A stretch of DNA of 64,000 nt from Lachnospiraceae bacterium (GTDB taxonomy: Bacteria; Bacillota; Clostridia; Lachnospirales; Lachnospiraceae), in the NCBI GenBank assembly GCA_015057455.1, contig SVEH01000010.1:49786-113785 (forward strand), in the 5' to 3' direction. Positions within the stretch are counted from its first letter, which is position 1. The number at the start of each line of letters is the position of its first letter. Shown here piece after piece: positions 15,404 through 24,906 of this stretch. Both the position numbers and the translations under genes were made by a program. The notes under the pieces are model-generated. The model was not told where the DNA came from and did not search any database. It was given only the letters and a program-made list of their open reading frames with translations.

Positions 15404-18400
15404 TTACATCAAATCCAAATTATCAATTAACTCAAATCCACCTTTGTTCTTTCTCTTTACAGCATAAAGAGCTTTATCAGCTTTTCGTAAAGCATCATTG
15501 ATTTCTTCCTTTGTCTCACATGAAAGTTCAGAAATACCAATAGAACATGATAATAGCTTATTCTCTGGGATATCTATATCAACATCACCAATAACCTTCA
15601 TAACCTGTGCTCTAAAGTCTGTCTTCATACTTTCACTAAATTGCCTTGCCAACTCAAGTATTTCTTCAATTTCTTTCATTTCTTTTACAATAATAAACTC
15701 ATCTCCACCATATCTAACTGCAATATCATTCTTACCTAACAATCTCTTAAGCTTATCTGCAAACATAATAAGTATCTTGTCACCTATATAGTGTCCAAAA
15801 TTGTCATTATAGAATTTGAAATTATCTAAATCTATATATAATATTGCAAGTTTTGATTCACTATTTGCATATTCGTTTAATTTCTTAGTAAATCCTTGAC
15901 GATTATACAAACTTGTAAGTCTATCTGTAACTACTAATTTTTGTAGATTCTTATTAATTTGACGAATTTCCTTTCGCCTATTATTTTTCAAAATAGCATT
16001 ATTTAGCTGTTGGAAAGCATACTTCACAATAGATAATTGATGCTGAGAAAGCACTGCTTTTCTTAATCTGCATACTGACTCATAATTCATAAATGCTATT
16101 AAAACACTTACCATTTCGTTATCATTAACTAATGGTATTCCAACAAGTGTATGTATCTTACTCTTATCAAATATGTTTAATATTTGATCATATTCATTAA
16201 ATACTTTATCCATTCTACTTACTGCCAACATATTATTACGTGTTCTAAAAAATGAACTTATGTAGTCTATTTCTTCTTTTGATAATTTCTTATCCAAATC
16301 AGAATATAATATCTGTGGCTTTTTATTAACAACATCTATATATAAGATTCCATCAAATGAAAAAGTATCTTTTAACATTGATAATGCTTCTTTTCCAAAA
16401 AGAGCCGTAGTTGTTCTATCTTTTCTTAAGAAATCCTGCCAATTAGATAAGAATGTAATCTCTTTTTGACGAGACTCATCTTTTATCTTATTACCGACTT
16501 TTCTAGCCATATCAGTTATCATCTGAAGTTCATTCTTCTTCATGCCTAATCTATATCGAGTATCCATACTCTTCTTGCCTAAAAGCTTATTCTCTAATTG
16601 TTCTTTTTTAATTGTATAACCATTCTTTTCACAGAATTTGATACAATCTTCTAATACTTTATTACCTTCATCTACTTTTTGTATTCTACAATATAATTCA
16701 AATACTTCCATAGCATACATAGGATAACTACAGAACATAAAACTAGAAGAGCGTTCCATATGAACTTTGGCAATCTTAAATTCTATCTCTGCCAAATCTA
16801 AATCGTCATTATTCTTATGCAATAATGCCTTAACAAAATGATATAAAAACAAATCATCGTCCCACATTGCACATGCTTGCTCATCTGTTGTATTAACAAT
16901 ATGTAATAAAAGTCTCTCTATTACATTAAGGTTAACATATGACTTATATTCCATATCTAGATAATAATTACATAAAGCCCTAAGTCCATAAAGTTTTGAT
17001 GCATTACATTGGAATATTGTTGTTATTCCTATATATGACATCACCTTAAAACATGAACTTAAGTATTCATCTGCTATGGCATACTCTTTGGCAATTATAG
17101 CATTAATTGCTTTATTATAAAATGTTGATGCTATATTCTCAACATTTTTTTTCTTATATGATATTCTAATAGATTCATTAAAGAATTCATTAGCCTGTAC
17201 ATATCTTTCTCTTATAACATAATTATATCCAATTCCATCATAAGGGAACTCATTATATTTTTCATATTTATATTTTTTACTTAGTTTCTTTAATAATTCT
17301 GCATACTTATGATATAAATCATCTACGCATAAATGATGTCCATCTGATGAAGATTTAACTATCATTCTCTCGTATGCATATAAAATTAAACTATTATTCT
17401 CTATCTTCTCTGCCATATTAAGAGTTTTTGAAATATGTGGATTTCTAGACACATCTCTATATAACTCGTAATCCACACGATTAATAGCAAATTGATTTAA
17501 ATTATAATATGCCAATGTATTTAAGAAACCATACTGCGCTAATAATTCCTCTAAATCATCTACAACAGTTCCTAAATTTGTGCATTCATTGGCTACTTTC
17601 CACCCATAACACTTTGCATTAACATATAAAATCTTTGCTTTAAATAGTAAATACTTATTATTCATATTATTTGCTATATCTACACACTCTAAGGCATATT
17701 CTATAGCAACTTTTATTTGCATTAATTCTATCTGTGTCATACACATCAAATAATGATATACAAATTTACATGAAGCATTCTTTTCTGTATCAACATGTGC
17801 TTGCATAACCTTACATAACATAAGTGCTGTACCTGCATCATGCTCTTGTAAAGTTACCAGCGCATAAATAGCCAATAAATTAAACTTCTCCATTGAAGAA
17901 ATATTGAATTTTTCACGTTCAATTTTTTGATATATTATTGATAAATAATATGCTGCTTGCTCTTGGGCCATACACTGTAACATATTATTTACTTTCAAAC
18001 GATACTCCTTAGTATCAATTACTTTAGGAATAAACTGTTTATTAGATTGTTCAGATTTAATATTTAAAAAACTACTTAAATCAAAATCTAGTTCATTATC
18101 ATCAACATACTTAATAAGATTACGCCATTGTTTTTTCATATAGTTGTAAACTTCTATACTTTTATCATATGTTACAAATAAACCAATTCTAAAGTCATCA
18201 ATTGATTTTAAAATCTCAACTAATAACTTTATAGTAGATAAATGTGCTAGATGCAGTCTATTTAAAGATAGATACAATGTTCTATCTTTTGATAATTTCT
18301 TAAATATATTAAGTAAAGATATTATAAACTTTTCTTTTTCATAATTAACCTCATACATTATTACATCTTCTTTGCGAACACAATGTCCCGTCTTAAGAAA

Positions 18401-18721
18401 TGTAGTAAATACCTCCATCTGATTAGTATATACTTCGCATTCCTTTAAAAATTCAACTTCAGATATTTCCTCTTTGTAGTATTGAATATAAATATCCCTT
18501 ATCCAATCCATAAAAGGCTCATAAGGTCCTTGCATTGCATCACTTTTAAATGTATGTGTTAAAAGCACAAATTCTGCGCTATTTACTAAAAGGTTTTGGA
18601 TTCTATTTTTAGACAACACAAAATTGCTGTGGTTATTTATAAACACAACTTTTTTGGCATTACTATCTATATTATTTTCGATAGTACTAATAATGTTATC
18701 TAAATAAGTCTCCTTATTCAT
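15404..18721 (-). CDS. Paralogous multidomain diguanylate cyclase (degenerate AAA-like, TPR, GAF, GGDEF)
   Basis: A 1105-residue tandem paralogue of the downstream gene with the same layout. The degenerate N-terminal ATPase-like region has MQGPYEPFMDWIRDIY and LYLSLNRLHLAHLSTIKLL. TPR-like helices span about 240-700, a GAF-like segment about 780-890, and GGDEF (intact YGGDEF) lies at 1005-1009. The Arg of the RxxD product-inhibition site is missing. Likely activity is GTP to c-di-GMP, with input from an unknown signal. First gene of a three-gene operon ending in the cyclophilin. GAGGTGAAGGG precedes the ATG. Confidence 0.8.
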   Translation of the reverse strand: MNKETYLDNIISTIENNIDSNAKKVVFINNHSNFVLSKNRIQNLLVNSAEFVLLTHTFKSDAMQGPYEPFMDWIRDIYIQYYKEEISEVEFLKECEVYTNQMEVFTTFLKTGHCVRKEDVIMYEVNYEKEKFIISLLNIFKKLSKDRTLYLSLNRLHLAHLSTIKLLVEILKSIDDFRIGLFVTYDKSIEVYNYMKKQWRNLIKYVDDNELDFDLSSFLNIKSEQSNKQFIPKVIDTKEYRLKVNNMLQCMAQEQAAYYLSIIYQKIEREKFNISSMEKFNLLAIYALVTLQEHDAGTALMLCKVMQAHVDTEKNASCKFVYHYLMCMTQIELMQIKVAIEYALECVDIANNMNNKYLLFKAKILYVNAKCYGWKVANECTNLGTVVDDLEELLAQYGFLNTLAYYNLNQFAINRVDYELYRDVSRNPHISKTLNMAEKIENNSLILYAYERMIVKSSSDGHHLCVDDLYHKYAELLKKLSKKYKYEKYNEFPYDGIGYNYVIRERYVQANEFFNESIRISYKKKNVENIASTFYNKAINAIIAKEYAIADEYLSSCFKVMSYIGITTIFQCNASKLYGLRALCNYYLDMEYKSYVNLNVIERLLLHIVNTTDEQACAMWDDDLFLYHFVKALLHKNNDDLDLAEIEFKIAKVHMERSSSFMFCSYPMYAMEVFELYCRIQKVDEGNKVLEDCIKFCEKNGYTIKKEQLENKLLGKKSMDTRYRLGMKKNELQMITDMARKVGNKIKDESRQKEITFLSNWQDFLRKDRTTTALFGKEALSMLKDTFSFDGILYIDVVNKKPQILYSDLDKKLSKEEIDYISSFFRTRNNMLAVSRMDKVFNEYDQILNIFDKSKIHTLVGIPLVNDNEMVSVLIAFMNYESVCRLRKAVLSQHQLSIVKYAFQQLNNAILKNNRRKEIRQINKNLQKLVVTDRLTSLYNRQGFTKKLNEYANSESKLAILYIDLDNFKFYNDNFGHYIGDKILIMFADKLKRLLGKNDIAVRYGGDEFIIVKEMKEIEEILELARQFSESMKTDFRAQVMKVIGDVDIDIPENKLLSCSIGISELSCETKEEINDALRKADKALYAVKRKNKGGFELIDNLDLM

Positions 18722-18793
18722 CCCTTCACCTCGACGTAACTTGTTAATTTCTCCCTTAATTATAGTATCACAATACCTATTATAACATCCATG

Positions 18794-18822
18794 TCAACCT
18801 CCCACTACTAATGGGAGGTTGA
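18794..18822. terminator. Strong hairpin between potD and the GGDEF operon
   Basis: TCAACCTCCCA and TGGGAGGTTGA form an 11 bp perfect stem with a 7 nt loop, about 38 bases past the potD stop codon. No clear U-tract follows on the minus strand, so it may act as an mRNA 3'-end stabiliser or a weak terminator for the pot operon. Confidence 0.5.
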
Positions 18823-18859
18823 TATTATAAAAGTTTAATTATTTTTTTATATTTTATTA

Positions 18860-19921
18860 TTATTGAGCTATTACTTTTGTCCATAATTCAGACATATATT
18901 TCTTTGTTTCAGTTGATTGATATCTAAACACCTCATTCTTTTTATTAGAATCATCAACTACATAAGCATCTATTCCTTTATATGTTGTTTTTTGCATCTC
19001 CTCATACACACTTTTTACAGAAGATGAATATCCAATATACTCTGTATTTATTAATGCATTTTCTTTTTCTAATATAAAGTTCATAAATTTATAAGCTAAA
19101 TCATCATTTTTACAGTCTTTAGTAAGAACCATAGCATCTACCCATACATTAGTTCCTTGCTTTGGAACATAGAAATCAAGTTCTGGATTCTCACTGATAA
19201 TTAATGCTCCATCTCCAGAATAAACTATAGCTATTTCTTTATTTCCAGAAATCATATTATCTATAACTTCATCACCTGCATATACTGGTTTCATCTTCTT
19301 GTTTTGTTTTACTAACCAGTCATAGGCTTTATCTAGTTCTTTTTTTGAGTCTGTATTCATAGAGTATCCAAGTGCTTTTAATGCAATCATAAAAGAATCT
19401 CTCTCTGAATTATACATATAAAGTTTTCCCTTATACTTTTTATTATTTAATAATTCCCAACCATCTTTTAGATCTTTTTTATCAACAGTTTTCTTATTGT
19501 ACAATATACCTACATTACCCCAATAGTATGGTACTGAGTACTTATTTCCTGGATCATATTCTTTATCCATAACATCCTCTAATAATGTATCTTTTATTGT
19601 TATCTTTGACCAATCTATTTTTTTTAGATATTCTTCTTTTATTAATCTTTCAATCATATAATCTGAAGGAACTAGAATATCATATTTTTCTCCGCTATTC
19701 AACATTGTATACATAGACTCATTAGAATCAAATGTACTGTATACAACTTTACAGTTATTCTCTTTTTCAAACTTACCTATTAATGATTCATCAATATATT
19801 CCCCGGCATTATATATTCTTAAAACTTCCTTATCTTCTCCGCTACATCCTGTTAAAACTCCACATAATGTTATTACCAACATTACAACTAATCCCTTTAC
19901 ACTTCCTCTTAATTTTTTCAT
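18860..19921 (-). CDS. potD: Spermidine/putrescine-binding lipoprotein PotD
   Basis: The extracellular substrate-binding subunit of a polyamine ABC transporter (353 residues). Lipobox LTGC gives Cys26; the mature N-terminus reads VLRIYNAGEYIDESLI, typical of PotD, followed by YDILVPSDYMIERLI and VPYYWGNVGILYNK. It delivers polyamines to PotB/PotC. It is last in a potA-potB-potC-potD order; a 132-base gap separates it from potC, perhaps allowing separate expression of the binding protein. Confidence 0.93.
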   Translation of the reverse strand: MKKLRGSVKGLVVMLVITLCGVLTGCSGEDKEVLRIYNAGEYIDESLIGKFEKENNCKVVYSTFDSNESMYTMLNSGEKYDILVPSDYMIERLIKEEYLKKIDWSKITIKDTLLEDVMDKEYDPGNKYSVPYYWGNVGILYNKKTVDKKDLKDGWELLNNKKYKGKLYMYNSERDSFMIALKALGYSMNTDSKKELDKAYDWLVKQNKKMKPVYAGDEVIDNMISGNKEIAIVYSGDGALIISENPELDFYVPKQGTNVWVDAMVLTKDCKNDDLAYKFMNFILEKENALINTEYIGYSSSVKSVYEEMQKTTYKGIDAYVVDDSNKKNEVFRYQSTETKKYMSELWTKVIAQ

Positions 19922-20053
19922 TTATCATTCTTCCTTTCAATATTAAACTTCCCAATACCCTATATAGATTTTTTATTTTTAATTTCATCTAAGCATTCAC
20001 CAATTTAAATACCTAGACTTATATATTTTCAATTACTTCCTAAATATTACATA

Positions 20054-20839
20054 CTATACAATTTCTTTTTTCTTTTTTACTGCACTAAATACATTCACGA
20101 TAACTAATAATACAACAATTACAGAAATAACTATAGTTGATAATGCATTAATTGTAGGATTAGTTCTCTTTGTCATATTATAAACTATAATAGATATATT
20201 CTTCACACCATTTCCAGTCACAAAATATGAGATAACAAAATCATCAAATGACATAGAAAATGACAACAATATTCCTGCAAAAATTCCTGGTTTAATAAGT
20301 GGAATAATTACTTTTCTCAATGCATAAAATGGTGTTGCTCCTAAATCAAGTGCTGCATTAACTAAATTAGCATCTAATTCTCTCACCTTAGGGTATACAC
20401 TTGTTATAACATAAGGTGTACAAAAAACTATATGTGATAATAACATTGTGAAATATCCCTTTTCAATATTCATTGATGAGAATAATAACATAAGTGCAAT
20501 GGCTGTAACAATATCTGGATTTATTACAGGAAAATCATTTATGCTTAGTATTAACTCTCTTATAAATCTTCTATTCTTTGTCAAACCAATAGCTGTAATT
20601 GTACCAAGAATAGTTGCAACTATAGTCGCTATGCATGCAATAGATAATGAAACTCCTACTGCCTTCATAATCTCACTATCCTGTATTAATCCTTGATACC
20701 ATCTAAATGAAAAGCCTGTAAATTTTGTTAATGACTTTGAACTATTAAATGAAAATACCATTAACACAACGATTGGTATATAAAAAAACATATAAGCTAA
20801 AACTATGTATGCCATCCCAAAAACTTTTAATTTCTTCAC
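20054..20839 (-). CDS. potC: Polyamine ABC transporter permease PotC
   Basis: A 261-residue inner-membrane permease with six predicted helices and the EAA-type loop (NAALDLGATPFYALRKVIIPLIKPG) that contacts the ATPase. It begins with GTG (20837-20839) after AGGAT. Together with PotB it forms the channel for spermidine/putrescine import. Eight bases separate it from potB. Confidence 0.92.
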   Translation of the reverse strand: MKKLKVFGMAYIVLAYMFFYIPIVVLMVFSFNSSKSLTKFTGFSFRWYQGLIQDSEIMKAVGVSLSIACIATIVATILGTITAIGLTKNRRFIRELILSINDFPVINPDIVTAIALMLLFSSMNIEKGYFTMLLSHIVFCTPYVITSVYPKVRELDANLVNAALDLGATPFYALRKVIIPLIKPGIFAGILLSFSMSFDDFVISYFVTGNGVKNISIIVYNMTKRTNPTINALSTIVISVIVVLLVIVNVFSAVKKKKEIV

Positions 20840-20846
20840 TTTTATC

Positions 20847-21662
20847 CTATCCTTCTAAATCAAATTTTTTCAATACACGATTAATTGCAATAATAATAAC
20901 AATTAGTATTAAAGAAATTGCGCTACCAAAATTCCAATCCATAACATGCAAAAATTGAGTTTCTATTATATTACCAATAAGCATATACTGTCCACCACCA
21001 AGTAATTTTGGTATAATAAATGCAGATATTGATGTGATAAATACAATAAATACACCATTTATAACACCTGGCATAGACAACTTAAATGTAATATTAAAAA
21101 ATGTTTGCACTTCATTAGCTCCTAAATCATGAGCTGCCTCAATAAGGGTCTTGTCCATCTTCGTAAGAGATGTATGAATAGGAATAACCATTAGTGGCAA
21201 AAAGTTACATACAAGTCCAATTAAAACGGCTGTATCTGTATACATAATATTAATGCTATCAAATCCTAGCTTATTAAGAAAACTATTCAATATACCATTC
21301 TGTGATATTATACTAATCCACGCATAAGTTCTTAGTAACATATTAATCCACATAGGTATTGTTACAAATAATATTAATATACTTTGTGTTGACTCTTTAA
21401 ATCTGCTAATAATGTATGCAAGAGGATATCCAAGTACAAAACATATTGCAGTCGTTAAAAGTCCTATTCTAAATGATTTGATAAACACTTCTAGATAAAC
21501 TATATCTGAAAATCTCTTAAAGTTATCAAATGAAAACTTTATATTAACTAGGCTATTACCACCTACTGTAAAAGCATACAAAAATACCAACAACAATGGT
21601 ACAACAATCATTATTATAGACCATACAATGTATGGCCTAATTATATTCTTCAAATGTTTCAT
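20847..21662 (-). CDS. potB: Polyamine ABC transporter permease PotB
   Basis: A 271-residue permease with six membrane helices and an EAA loop (EAAHDLGANEVQTFFNITFKLSMPG). The MWINMLLRTYAWI segment is typical of PotB-type proteins. It pairs with PotC. Its start lies two bases after the potA stop codon, consistent with translational coupling. Confidence 0.92.
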   Translation of the reverse strand: MKHLKNIIRPYIVWSIIMIVVPLLLVFLYAFTVGGNSLVNIKFSFDNFKRFSDIVYLEVFIKSFRIGLLTTAICFVLGYPLAYIISRFKESTQSILILFVTIPMWINMLLRTYAWISIISQNGILNSFLNKLGFDSINIMYTDTAVLIGLVCNFLPLMVIPIHTSLTKMDKTLIEAAHDLGANEVQTFFNITFKLSMPGVINGVFIVFITSISAFIIPKLLGGGQYMLIGNIIETQFLHVMDWNFGSAISLILIVIIIAINRVLKKFDLEG

Positions 21663-21664
21663 AA

Positions 21665-22705
21665 TTAATTCCCCATTTTGTACATAACATGTATATCTTC
21701 AGGATCAAATACTAGTCCTACTTTCAATCCTACTTCATAAAAGTCTGTAGTATGAATCATATACTCTCTATATTTTGTTTCTACAATAATTTCATAATGA
21801 ACACCTTTAAATACAATTGATTTAACCTTACCTTTTAATTTGCCTTTTTCAGGTTTTACAATATTAATATCTTCAGGTCTTAGAACAACTTCAACTTCTT
21901 CTTTCTTTTTGAAGCCTTTATCCACACATTCAAATTCAACATCATCAAATTTAACTAATAAATCTTTAAGCATAACTGCTTCAATAATGTTAGATTCTCC
22001 AATAAATTCCGCAACAAATCTGTTCTCAGGTTCATTATAAATATCTACAGGTGTTCCTATTTGTTGGATTTCACCCTGATTCATAACTACAACAGTATCT
22101 GACATAGTTAATGCTTCTTCTTGGTCATGTGTTACATAAATAAAAGTAATACCTACTTCTTTTTGAATTTTTTGAAGCTCAGCTTGCATCTCTTTACGCA
22201 TTTTAGCATCTAATGCTCCTAGTGGTTCATCTAAAAGCAATACCTTAGGTTCATTAACTAAAGCTCTTGCAATGGCAACACGTTGCTGCTGTCCACCTGA
22301 AAGTAATGTAACATCTCTATACTCATAATCAGATAGACCAACTAGTGCAAGCATTCTTCTTACTTTTTCTTTTATTACACTTTTATCCATTTTCTTAATG
22401 TTAAGACCAAAAGCAATATTATCAAATACGTTCAAATGTGGAAATAATGCATACTTTTGAAATACAGTATTAATTTCTCTCTTGTAAGGTGGTACCTTAG
22501 CTATATCAATTTCGTCAAATATTACTTCTCCTTCATTAGGCTCTTCGAATCCTGCGATTATTCTTAGTGTTGTTGTTTTACCGCATCCACTAGGTCCTAA
22601 TAATGTTAAAAATTCATTCTCATAAATATTCAAATCTATCCCCTTTAGAACTTGTTGATCATCAAAGTTCTTTGTAAGATTCTTTAATTGTATTAACTTC
22701 TTCAT
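21665..22705 (-). CDS. potA: Polyamine ABC transporter ATPase PotA
   Basis: The ATP-hydrolysing subunit (346 residues) that powers polyamine import. Walker A GPSGCGKT at 37-44, signature LSGGQ at 135-139, Walker B LLLDEP around 156-161, and a C-terminal TOBE domain (about 260-346) with [11 protein letters not shown]. Sixteen bases separate it from gpsA upstream, so transport may be expressed with the phospholipid and ribosome-assembly genes before it. Confidence 0.94.
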   Translation of the reverse strand: MKKLIQLKNLTKNFDDQQVLKGIDLNIYENEFLTLLGPSGCGKTTTLRIIAGFEEPNEGEVIFDEIDIAKVPPYKREINTVFQKYALFPHLNVFDNIAFGLNIKKMDKSVIKEKVRRMLALVGLSDYEYRDVTLLSGGQQQRVAIARALVNEPKVLLLDEPLGALDAKMRKEMQAELQKIQKEVGITFIYVTHDQEEALTMSDTVVVMNQGEIQQIGTPVDIYNEPENRFVAEFIGESNIIEAVMLKDLLVKFDDVEFECVDKGFKKKEEVEVVLRPEDINIVKPEKGKLKGKVKSIVFKGVHYEIIVETKYREYMIHTTDFYEVGLKVGLVFDPEDIHVMYKMGN

Positions 22706-22721
22706 CTACCTCTAATAACTC

Positions 22722-23741
22722 CTAATCATTCCATTTTAAAGTTTTATACTCAATGCTCTTATCCCTTCTTAGCAAATCATATATAGCAACTTTAGCACTT
22801 TTATCTTCAAATAAAACTTTACATATTTGTTCAACAATTGGCATCTCTACGTTATATTTCTTAGCTAATCCATAAGCTGCCTTTGCTGTATTAACACCTT
22901 CTACTGTTTGATTAACTTCGTTAATCGCATCTGCTAATTTATATCCTTTTCCAATAAGGAATCCTGCTTGTCTATTTCTACTATGTATACTTGTGCAAGT
23001 AACAATCAAATCACCTATACCTGACAAACCTGCAAAAGTCTCTGGTTGCGCTCCCATAGCACATCCTAATCTAGTAATCTCCGCAATACCTCTTGTTATA
23101 AGAGCAGCCTTTGTATTGTCTCCAAATCCAAGGCCATCTACTATTCCTGCAGCTAGTGCAATTACATTCTTTAGTGATGCACCTAGTTCCATACCTATAA
23201 CATCAGGACTTGTATACACCCTAAATGTATCACATATAAATATATCTTGTACAAATTCAGCAAGCTCACGAGATTTTGCCCCAGCAACACATGTTGTTGG
23301 TATATCTTTACTTACTTCTTCTGCATGACTTGGTCCGCAAAGCACACAACATTTAGCCTGTGGAATTTCTTCTTCAATTATCTCTAATAATGTTTTAAAC
23401 GTATTATCTTCAATACCTTTAGATACATTAACAATTCTTTGACCATCTTTTATAAATTCCTTAGCATTATGTGCTGTTGTTCTAACAAAAGGTGAAGCTA
23501 CTGCAAACACTATTAAATCCTTGTCTTTACATGCAAGTTCTAAAGATTCTTCTATATTTATATTATCTGGAAGTATTGCTCCTGGCAATCTATCTACATG
23601 CTCTCTTTTTGTCCTTAATAATTCTACTTCTGTTTTAACTGCTGACCACAAATCAACGTTATGTCCTTTTTTAGCAAGAACTAAAGCTAATGCTGTCCCC
23701 CAACTACCTGCTCCCAAAATTCCTATTTTACAATTTTCCAT
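22722..23741 (-). CDS. gpsA: NAD(P)H-dependent glycerol-3-phosphate dehydrogenase
   Basis: Reduces dihydroxyacetone phosphate to sn-glycerol-3-phosphate, the backbone for phospholipids. The 339 residues include the Rossmann motif GAGSWGTALA near the N-terminus, NVSKGIE, the SGPSHAEEV-type loop (here CGPSHAEEV), the catalytic Lys in ASLKNVIALAAG, and GLSGIGDLIVTC. It is paired with plsY, the next enzyme of the same pathway, 15 bases away. Confidence 0.97.
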   Translation of the reverse strand: MENCKIGILGAGSWGTALALVLAKKGHNVDLWSAVKTEVELLRTKREHVDRLPGAILPDNINIEESLELACKDKDLIVFAVASPFVRTTAHNAKEFIKDGQRIVNVSKGIEDNTFKTLLEIIEEEIPQAKCCVLCGPSHAEEVSKDIPTTCVAGAKSRELAEFVQDIFICDTFRVYTSPDVIGMELGASLKNVIALAAGIVDGLGFGDNTKAALITRGIAEITRLGCAMGAQPETFAGLSGIGDLIVTCTSIHSRNRQAGFLIGKGYKLADAINEVNQTVEGVNTAKAAYGLAKKYNVEMPIVEQICKVLFEDKSAKVAIYDLLRRDKSIEYKTLKWND

Positions 23742-23756
23742 ATAATTCAGCCTCTC

Positions 23757-24902
23757 TTATATATTTTTATAATAATCTGAGTTATAATTCTCATTAATTT
23801 CATTTTCACTAAGTTCTCTGGTCTCATCCATTGTGTCATATGAATCATATGCTTTATAATAATCATTGTCTTTTTTGTTAGCTTTTTTACTTAAATTAGC
23901 TCTTATTTGATTAATATAACCTGTACTATACAAGCCTGATGTCTGCCTAGAGTTATTATCACCACTCTGCCCATTATTATTTTGCATCACGTTTCCATTC
24001 ATATTCTGCATATTATTATTTTGCATCATGTTTCCATTCATATTCTGCATATTGTTGTTTTGCATCATATTATTATTCATATTCTGCATATTATTGTTTT
24101 GCATCATATTATTATTCATATTCTGCATATTATTGTTTTGCATCATATTATTCATATTCTGCATATTGTTGTTTTGCATCATATTATTATTCATATTCTG
24201 CATATTATTTTGCATCATATTGTTATTCATATTCTGCATATTGTTATTTTGCATCATATTATTAGGCTTTTTATTTTGACCTGTCTTATTCTCTGTACCA
24301 TTCAAAAGTCTCTTTATATTCTCTCTATGCATAATAAATGCAGATACAGTAAATGCCAATGTTAAGATTACAATTCTAACATAATTAGAATCACCATTAA
24401 AAACTATAACATTATAAGCTAAAAAAGCAGTTACAACTGATAATGATCCTAATGAAACATACTTTGTAATTTTTACAAATCCAACGAATAATATTAAACA
24501 CACAAAGAAACAAACTATATGATTTGGCATTGAAAATGCTATTATTACCGCACCTGTTACAGCAATACCTTTTCCACCTTTAAAGTTTAACCAAAATGGA
24601 AAATTATGGCCTAGCACTGCACCAAAACCTGTTGCAAGTTTAATTGTTTCTATATCTAATTCTGTATTCTGCAATGCCAAAAACATTATTAACATCGCTA
24701 AAACAGCTTTTATACAATCTCCTAAAAACACTACAATACCAGCTTTTTTACCTAATGTTCTAATTGTATTTGTAGTACCTGCATTTTGACTTCCATGTTC
24801 TCTAATGTCAATTTTATTAATCTTCCCCACAACATATGCTGTTGAAAAACACCCAAATATGTACCCCACAACTAAACATAAAGCTATAAAAACTGCGATC
24901 AT
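23757..24902 (-). CDS. plsY: Acyl-phosphate:glycerol-3-phosphate acyltransferase PlsY with a Met/Asn/Gln repeat tail
   Basis: The first 200 residues are a normal PlsY: an integral membrane enzyme adding an acyl chain to glycerol-3-phosphate, with GSQNAGTTNTIRTLG (about 37-51), GHNFPFWLNFKGGKG (98-112) and several membrane helices. Family members usually end near here. This protein continues: residues 214-310 are almost pure Met, Asn and Gln in a roughly 13-residue period (MMQNNNMQNMNNN and variants), then about 70 charged, Tyr/Asp-rich residues. The tail should be cytoplasmic or peripheral and disordered. Frame and codon use are continuous, so this is a true extension. It lies in the der-plsY-gpsA operon. 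Confidence 0.92.
   Translation of the reverse strand: MIAVFIALCLVVGYIFGCFSTAYVVGKINKIDIREHGSQNAGTTNTIRTLGKKAGIVVFLGDCIKAVLAMLIMFLALQNTELDIETIKLATGFGAVLGHNFPFWLNFKGGKGIAVTGAVIIAFSMPNHIVCFFVCLILFVGFVKITKYVSLGSLSVVTAFLAYNVIVFNGDSNYVRIVILTLAFTVSAFIMHRENIKRLLNGTENKTGQNKKPNNMMQNNNMQNMNNNMMQNNMQNMNNNMMQNNNMQNMNNMMQNNNMQNMNNNMMQNNNMQNMNNNMMQNNNMQNMNGNMMQNNNMQNMNGNVMQNNNGQSGDNNSRQTSGLYSTGYINQIRANLSKKANKKDNDYYKAYDSYDTMDETRELSENEINENYNSDYYKNI
23973..24263 (-). repeat. Minisatellite encoding the PlsY Met/Asn/Gln tail
   Basis: About seven to eight degenerate units of roughly 39 bp, each spelling variants of MMQNNNMQNMNNN, with some units shortened by one to three codons. All length differences are multiples of three, so the frame is kept. 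The pattern is typical of replication-slippage expansion. Confidence 0.85.
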
Positions 24903-24906
24903 AATA

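Noticed and set aside
18722..18859. Promoter built on the TTGACA next to the hairpin upstream of the GGDEF operon
   Set aside because: The nearby TATAAT sequences are 7 or more than 20 bases from it, so spacing is wrong on both choices.
23973..24263. CRISPR-like or non-coding satellite, and open frames on the plus strand over the same region
   Set aside because: The minus-strand frame continues from a full PlsY domain into the repeats and beyond; the plus-strand frames are low-complexity shadows without start signals.
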